From Clostridium sp. AM34-11AC (GTDB lineage Bacteria > Bacillota > Clostridia > Lachnospirales > Lachnospiraceae), in assembly GCF_003435375.1 (NCBI RefSeq), contig NZ_QWGL01000019.1, positions 1-64,000 of the forward strand: a stretch of 64,000 nucleotides of DNA, read 5' to 3'. Made by a program: the position numbers and the translations under genes. A model generated the notes under the pieces. It saw nothing but the letters and a program-made list of their open reading frames with translations. It searched no databases and was not told where the DNA came from. Shown piece by piece: positions 60,410 through 64,000 of the stretch (positions are counted from its first letter, which is position 1; every line of letters starts with the position of its first letter).

Positions 60410-60443
60410 AAAGAGCCGGTCCACAATAGGACCAGCCCTTTTG
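60410..60443 (-). terminator. Terminator after the TSUP permease gene
   Basis: AAAAGAGCCGGTCC (60410-60423) pairs with GGACCAGCCCTTTT (60430-60443) with two mismatches. On the minus strand TTTTTATG follows. Confidence 0.65.
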
Positions 60444-60487
60444 TATGGGTAAACAAAAACAGGTAAACCTTATTGGATTTTATGCAT

Positions 60488-61258
60488 TTAACCCCACAGA
60501 TGATTCTGCCAGGCAAATTTGATCACAGTGAGGATTACTACGACTAACATCACCGGTTTGATGATCTTCTCGCCCTTCCTGATCGCCAGATTGATGCCGA
60601 CGAGGTTTCCTGCAATGGCACAGAGTGCTGCCGGACACGCGATCTCGTAAGCGACATTTCCCGTTTTCACATAGCTTACAAGGGCGATGGCGTTCGTAAG
60701 TACGATGAGGACTTTACCGTTGCCGGACGCGCATCTCGCATCATAGTGCATGATCATCGTAAATGCGATGATCGCTACGGTACCGATCCCCGGTCCGAAA
60801 AGACTGTTGTAAAATCCCATGATCACACCGACGATCAGAGCCTGAACAACGGTTTTTTTTGAGATCTCGCTTCTCATGATCACATTTCTCGCGTCTGTCT
60901 TTCTGAGAACCATGATGAGGGCGATCACCGGAAGTGCCACTGTGATGGCCTTCTGGATGCTCTCCTCCGGAAGGAGAAAGATGATCTTTGTTCCGATCCA
61001 TGCCCCCGTCATCGCCGTGATGGCTGAGACCAGTGCGATCCTCAGATCGACCATGTTGTTTTTAAAATACTTGATCGCCGAGACCAGATTTCCGAGACCC
61101 GCCTGCAGCTTGTTGCAGCCGTAAGCCGAACGGACCGGCAATCCGATCATTAAGTATGTCGGCAGCGCGATCAATCCTCCGCCTCCGCCTATGGAATCAA
61201 TGATACCCGAAATGAAGAAGATCGGGCAGATGATAAGCAATGTTTTTAAATAACTCAT
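60488..61258 (-). CDS. TSUP (TauE/SafE) family permease
   Basis: A 256-residue membrane protein with eight helices. The signature IDSIGGGGGLIALPTYL opens the first repeat and NSLFGPGIGTVAIIAF the second, as in TauE/SafE sulfite/organosulfonate-type exporters. The substrate is unknown. It is divergently transcribed from a LysR gene that is a likely regulator. Confidence 0.87.
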   Translation of the reverse strand: MSYLKTLLIICPIFFISGIIDSIGGGGGLIALPTYLMIGLPVRSAYGCNKLQAGLGNLVSAIKYFKNNMVDLRIALVSAITAMTGAWIGTKIIFLLPEESIQKAITVALPVIALIMVLRKTDARNVIMRSEISKKTVVQALIVGVIMGFYNSLFGPGIGTVAIIAFTMIMHYDARCASGNGKVLIVLTNAIALVSYVKTGNVAYEIACPAALCAIAGNLVGINLAIRKGEKIIKPVMLVVVILTVIKFAWQNHLWG

Positions 61259-61407
61259 TTCCTTCTCCCTTTTTGCACAGCCCGCGTTCTTTCATCATCT
61301 CCGGGAAACTGTCTCCGCTGTGCTGCTGTTCGTATTTGCTGTTATTTTGATCCGTCAAAAGTTCTCTTCCCGGCACATAAATTCTTTTATTCTCTCCCAG
61401 GATCAGC

Positions 61408-61436
61408 TTGAATATATCACGTTTCTCTTATATAAT
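61408..61436 (+). promoter_or_regulatory. Promoter of the LysR gene at 61497
   Basis: TTGAAT (61408-61413), 17 bp, TATAAT (61431-61436), in the intergenic region shared with the divergent TSUP gene. Confidence 0.65.
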
Positions 61437-61496
61437 CAAATTTATAATATTGATATTTTCCATTAAATATATTTATGTGCAAAAGGAGTCCTCCAC

Positions 61497-62462
61497 ATGT
61501 TCCAGTCCAAAGACTACATCTACGAGATCTACCGCTGTGGCAGCTTTTCCGCCGCGGCAAGAAACCTCTATATCACTCAGCCCGCTATCAGCATCGCCGT
61601 AAAAAAAGAAGAGCAGGAGTTAGGCCAGCCCATCTTTGAGCGGTCTTCCTCCCGTATTCTTTTAACCGATGCCGGCCGCGCCTACATCGATGCCGTGGAA
61701 AAGCTCCACCGCATTGAAGAGGATCTGAAGGTCTACTGCAACGACCTCTCAAACCTCAAAACAGGGGCTCTGAGGATCGGCGCCTCCAGCTTTTTCCTCT
61801 CCAGCATCGTTCTCCCGGTCGTTGCCGAGTACAGCCGCCGCTATCCCGGAATCTCTCTGGATGTTCAGGAAGCGCCATCTCTCGAACTGCAAAAGCGGCT
61901 CGCGAATGAGGCGCTCGACATCCTTGTGGATCCGGTAGACCAGCAGGGTGACACCTTCGACTCCGTCATCCTCTTCGAGGATCACTTTCTCCTCGCTGTC
62001 CCAAGTGCTCCAAATTTCTTTGCCTCTATGGGAATGAAAAAAGACCTTCTTCCTGCGGCATTCACCGCCGACGAGATCCGCCGCGGTGTTCATTTAGATC
62101 CGGCTGCGCCTTCCGTCTCCCTCTCTTCCTTCGCAAAGGCTCCGTTCCTGCTGCTTCGCCCGGAGACCATTGCCTACGAGCGCGCTGTGAAGCTCTGTTC
62201 CCAAAATGGCTTTGCCCCAAATATCCGCCTGCAGTTAGATCAGCTCGCCACCGCCTACCGCTCCTGCGGTGCCGGTCTCGGCGTCACACTCCTGTCTGAC
62301 ACCGTTGTCCGCATGTCTGGCCACGATGAACCCGTCGTCTTTTACAAGCTGGACTCCGATGATGTAAGCCGTGACATCGCTGTTATGTGGAAGAAAAAGA
62401 GATATGTATCAAAGGCTATGGAGGAATTTACGAAGCTGGCGGCAGAGATGTTTTCCGGCTAA
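61497..62462 (+). CDS. LysR-family transcriptional regulator (divergent from the TSUP permease)
   Basis: A 321-residue regulator. The helix-turn-helix is SFSAAARNLYITQPAISIAVKKEE with FERSSSRILLT after it. The effector-binding domain begins near residue 90. It is the natural candidate regulator of the divergent TSUP permease. Its last 4 bp overlap the end of the opposing LysR gene. Confidence 0.87.
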   Translation: MFQSKDYIYEIYRCGSFSAAARNLYITQPAISIAVKKEEQELGQPIFERSSSRILLTDAGRAYIDAVEKLHRIEEDLKVYCNDLSNLKTGALRIGASSFFLSSIVLPVVAEYSRRYPGISLDVQEAPSLELQKRLANEALDILVDPVDQQGDTFDSVILFEDHFLLAVPSAPNFFASMGMKKDLLPAAFTADEIRRGVHLDPAAPSVSLSSFAKAPFLLLRPETIAYERAVKLCSQNGFAPNIRLQLDQLATAYRSCGAGLGVTLLSDTVVRMSGHDEPVVFYKLDSDDVSRDIAVMWKKKRYVSKAMEEFTKLAAEMFSG

Positions 62463-63349
62463 ATACTGATAACGTCCTCAACCGTCCGTATATATTCTTG
62501 AAATTCCTTTTCAAACTGCTCAATCAGCTCCTTTTTCTGTGAGTGCAGTTCCCTAAGCTTTAAGAGATAGCAGATTCTTGGAGGTGGTTCCGGAACAATT
62601 CTGGAAAGTCTCAACTCTGTATCATGATAGTTTTTAAAAATGCATGCAGGAATAATACTGAAAGAATTAGGAATCCGTAAAAGTTCCGGTATCAGCTCCG
62701 TCGTATCTGTCACCATAAGCGGCAGGTCTAACGGATTCATCTGTTTCTCATGCCACTCCACAAACCCTGTTCCCCAATCAAAATAGATTTCATTGGAACG
62801 CTTTAACTGCTGTGCCTGCACAACCTCAGGGTAATCAGAAACGCTTTTTGAACTAAGCAGAAATAACGGTTCCCTAAAGATCGGTACAGCCTCCACCGCC
62901 TTCGAATAAAAGACACGCGGGGTAATTCCGATGTCTGTCTCCCTGTTCTCCAACATCGAAATAATGCGGTCTGTCCAGTGTGTCGCTAATGTGATCGAAA
63001 GTTTTCCTTTCCCAAGAAGTTCCCTGTAAAACCCTTTCACATAGTCCGTGAGGCTGATAACAGACGCTACCCGTAACACCTCCGTCACATCTCCCCGGCT
63101 CCAATCCTGAATCTGCCGGTTCAGTTCCTGATGTCTTTTCGCAAATTCAACAAATTCTTCACCTTTCTGCGTCAGCACGACCCCTTTCTGCCCCGGACTC
63201 CGATCAATAAGTTTCACATTCAATTCCTTTTCCAGGCTGATGAGCCGGTTGCTCACTGCTGACTGTGAGATAAACATGTTCTCCGCTGTCTTTGTAAGAC
63301 TGTGTGTCTTTACAATATTTAAATACGTTTCGAGTGCCTCATCATTCAT
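62459..63349 (-). CDS. LysR-family transcriptional regulator (divergent from an aminotransferase)
   Basis: A 296-residue regulator with an N-terminal helix-turn-helix (SLTKTAENMFISQSAVSNRL) and an effector domain. The start at 63349 has GGAGG 8 bp upstream; an ATG at 63370 lies before that site and is rejected. It probably regulates the divergent aminotransferase gene at 63527. It converges on, and overlaps, the LysR gene at 61497 by 4 bp. Confidence 0.87.
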   Translation of the reverse strand: MNDEALETYLNIVKTHSLTKTAENMFISQSAVSNRLISLEKELNVKLIDRSPGQKGVVLTQKGEEFVEFAKRHQELNRQIQDWSRGDVTEVLRVASVISLTDYVKGFYRELLGKGKLSITLATHWTDRIISMLENRETDIGITPRVFYSKAVEAVPIFREPLFLLSSKSVSDYPEVVQAQQLKRSNEIYFDWGTGFVEWHEKQMNPLDLPLMVTDTTELIPELLRIPNSFSIIPACIFKNYHDTELRLSRIVPEPPPRICYLLKLRELHSQKKELIEQFEKEFQEYIRTVEDVISI

Positions 63350-63405
63350 AAATTTCACCTCCCAAAACATCTGTTTTGCATATATTATATATCTGATTTA
63401 TCCGT

Positions 63406-63434
63406 TTTACAATGTGATCTTTTCATGTTATTGT
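63406..63434 (+). promoter_or_regulatory. Promoter of the aminotransferase gene
   Basis: TTTACA (63406-63411), 17 bp, TATTGT (63429-63434). AT-rich palindromic sequence upstream (63378-63395) could be the LysR site. Confidence 0.45.
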
Positions 63435-63526
63435 ATAGATACAAAGAGAAAAGCATTTCACACAGTCAATGCAGTCATTCCAATTTTCACACACCAGACT
63501 CATTGATAAAAAGGAGAGGTAAACTT

Positions 63527-64000
63527 ATGGATTATTTAGCAGAAAAATTTGCAAGACTGGGCACAGACAACGCCCCCGGACAGGAAGGACTTCAGAAAGC
63601 AGAAGATCTTCCGATGATCGGTGACAAACTTGAAGGACCGGCTGTTGATTTCTCTCACGGTGATGTAAACGCACACCAGCCGATCCCAGGCAGCCTTGAG
63701 ACATTTGTGAAACACTATTGTGTAGATGGTACCTATCAGGCATACACAGAATACCGCGGCAAAGGCGCGATCCGTGAATATCTTGCTGAGAAACTCGCAG
63801 AGTACAGCGGCGCTCCGGTAGACCCGAAGACAGAGATCATCCTTACACCTGGTACACAGGGAGCGCTTTTCTTAGCGATGGGTTCCTTAGTCGGCAGAGG
63901 TGACAAGGTTGCTATCGTTGAACCGGATTACTTCGACAACCGTAAGCTTGTTGAATTCTTCGAGGGCGAGATGGTTCCGATCCACATGAACTGGAAAGAC
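63527..64000 (+). CDS. Class I/II aminotransferase, 5' part only
   Basis: A start ATG at 63527 follows AAGGAG by 10 bp and an open frame runs 158 codons off the window edge. The protein begins MDYLAEKFARLGTDNAPGQE. It contains FSHGDVNAHQPIPGSLE, TEYRGKGAIREYLAEKL, ILTPGTQGALFLAMGSLV and VAIVEPDYFDNRK. These are the N-terminal features of fold-type I aminotransferases (PGTQGAL lies at the PLP phosphate site). The PLP lysine would be beyond the edge. The specificity is unknown. The LysR gene at 62459-63349 is divergent from it. Confidence 0.85.
   Translation, partial: MDYLAEKFARLGTDNAPGQEGLQKAEDLPMIGDKLEGPAVDFSHGDVNAHQPIPGSLETFVKHYCVDGTYQAYTEYRGKGAIREYLAEKLAEYSGAPVDPKTEIILTPGTQGALFLAMGSLVGRGDKVAIVEPDYFDNRKLVEFFEGEMVPIHMNWKD

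Overview
The window looks like chromosomal DNA of a spore-forming, anaerobic Clostridia, most probably a gut Lachnospiraceae. The evidence is a forespore sigma factor (sigG), the sporulation regulator SpoIIID, a flavodiiron protein, class B sortase chemistry with a VPETGD sorting signal, choline-binding-type cell-wall repeats, a T-box leader, strong AGGAGG ribosome binding sites and many stand-alone transporters. The species call is inference from gene content only. No rRNA, tRNA, CRISPR array, prophage or transposase gene was seen.

Layout. 0-5.8 kb: a DUF4869/P-loop pair, a YkvI-type membrane protein overlapping a glycerol-dehydrogenase-like enzyme, and a GHKL sensor kinase with no response regulator beside it. 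5.8-6.45 kb: a complete leucine-type T-box leader with promoter and terminator but no downstream gene, and a 133-bp MITE-like element. 6.4-12.5 kb: a 2007-residue secreted surface protein. 12.7-16.2 kb: sigG, an M20 peptidase, a thioesterase-like fusion, spoIIID. 16.4-24 kb: nicotinamidase-like hydrolase, class B sortase with the decapitated tail of its substrate, MATE exporter, cytidylate-kinase-like protein, Na+/H+ antiporter, AzlCD and a block of palindromic repeats. 24.4-28 kb: anion permease, enoyl-CoA hydratase, PatB-type aminotransferase.

27.9-32.9 kb is a gene graveyard: an OppF tail, an amidohydrolase with two in-frame TGA codons, a dipeptidase with an internal deletion and an SGNH hydrolase with one TAG. 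33.1-40.6 kb is an intact catabolic region: enolase-superfamily dehydratase, SLC13 carrier, L-tartrate-type dehydratase TtdAB, a GntR regulator, a D-2-hydroxyacid dehydrogenase and an intact copy of the broken amidohydrolase. A PatB fragment upstream of the intact amidohydrolase suggests that the two regions come from one duplicated module whose halves decayed in complementary fashion.

40.8-52.8 kb: a second cell-wall-binding surface protein, an RlmI-like methyltransferase, TrkAH potassium uptake, a ZIP transporter, a Feo iron-uptake cluster with two FeoA proteins and recognisable metal-regulator sites, then a flavodiiron protein and a flavodoxin. 53-64 kb: a serine hydrolase, CapA, M20 peptidase, LysR and 2-hydroxycarboxylate transporter group, GreA, a TSUP permease, two converging LysR genes and the start of an aminotransferase.

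The most unusual points are the orphan T-box, the sortase signal left in frame after the MATE stop codon, the colinear two-TGA amidohydrolase with its complementary-decay partner, the MITE-like repeats, and a 20-bp-period direct-repeat motif shared by the kinase and giant surface-protein promoters.
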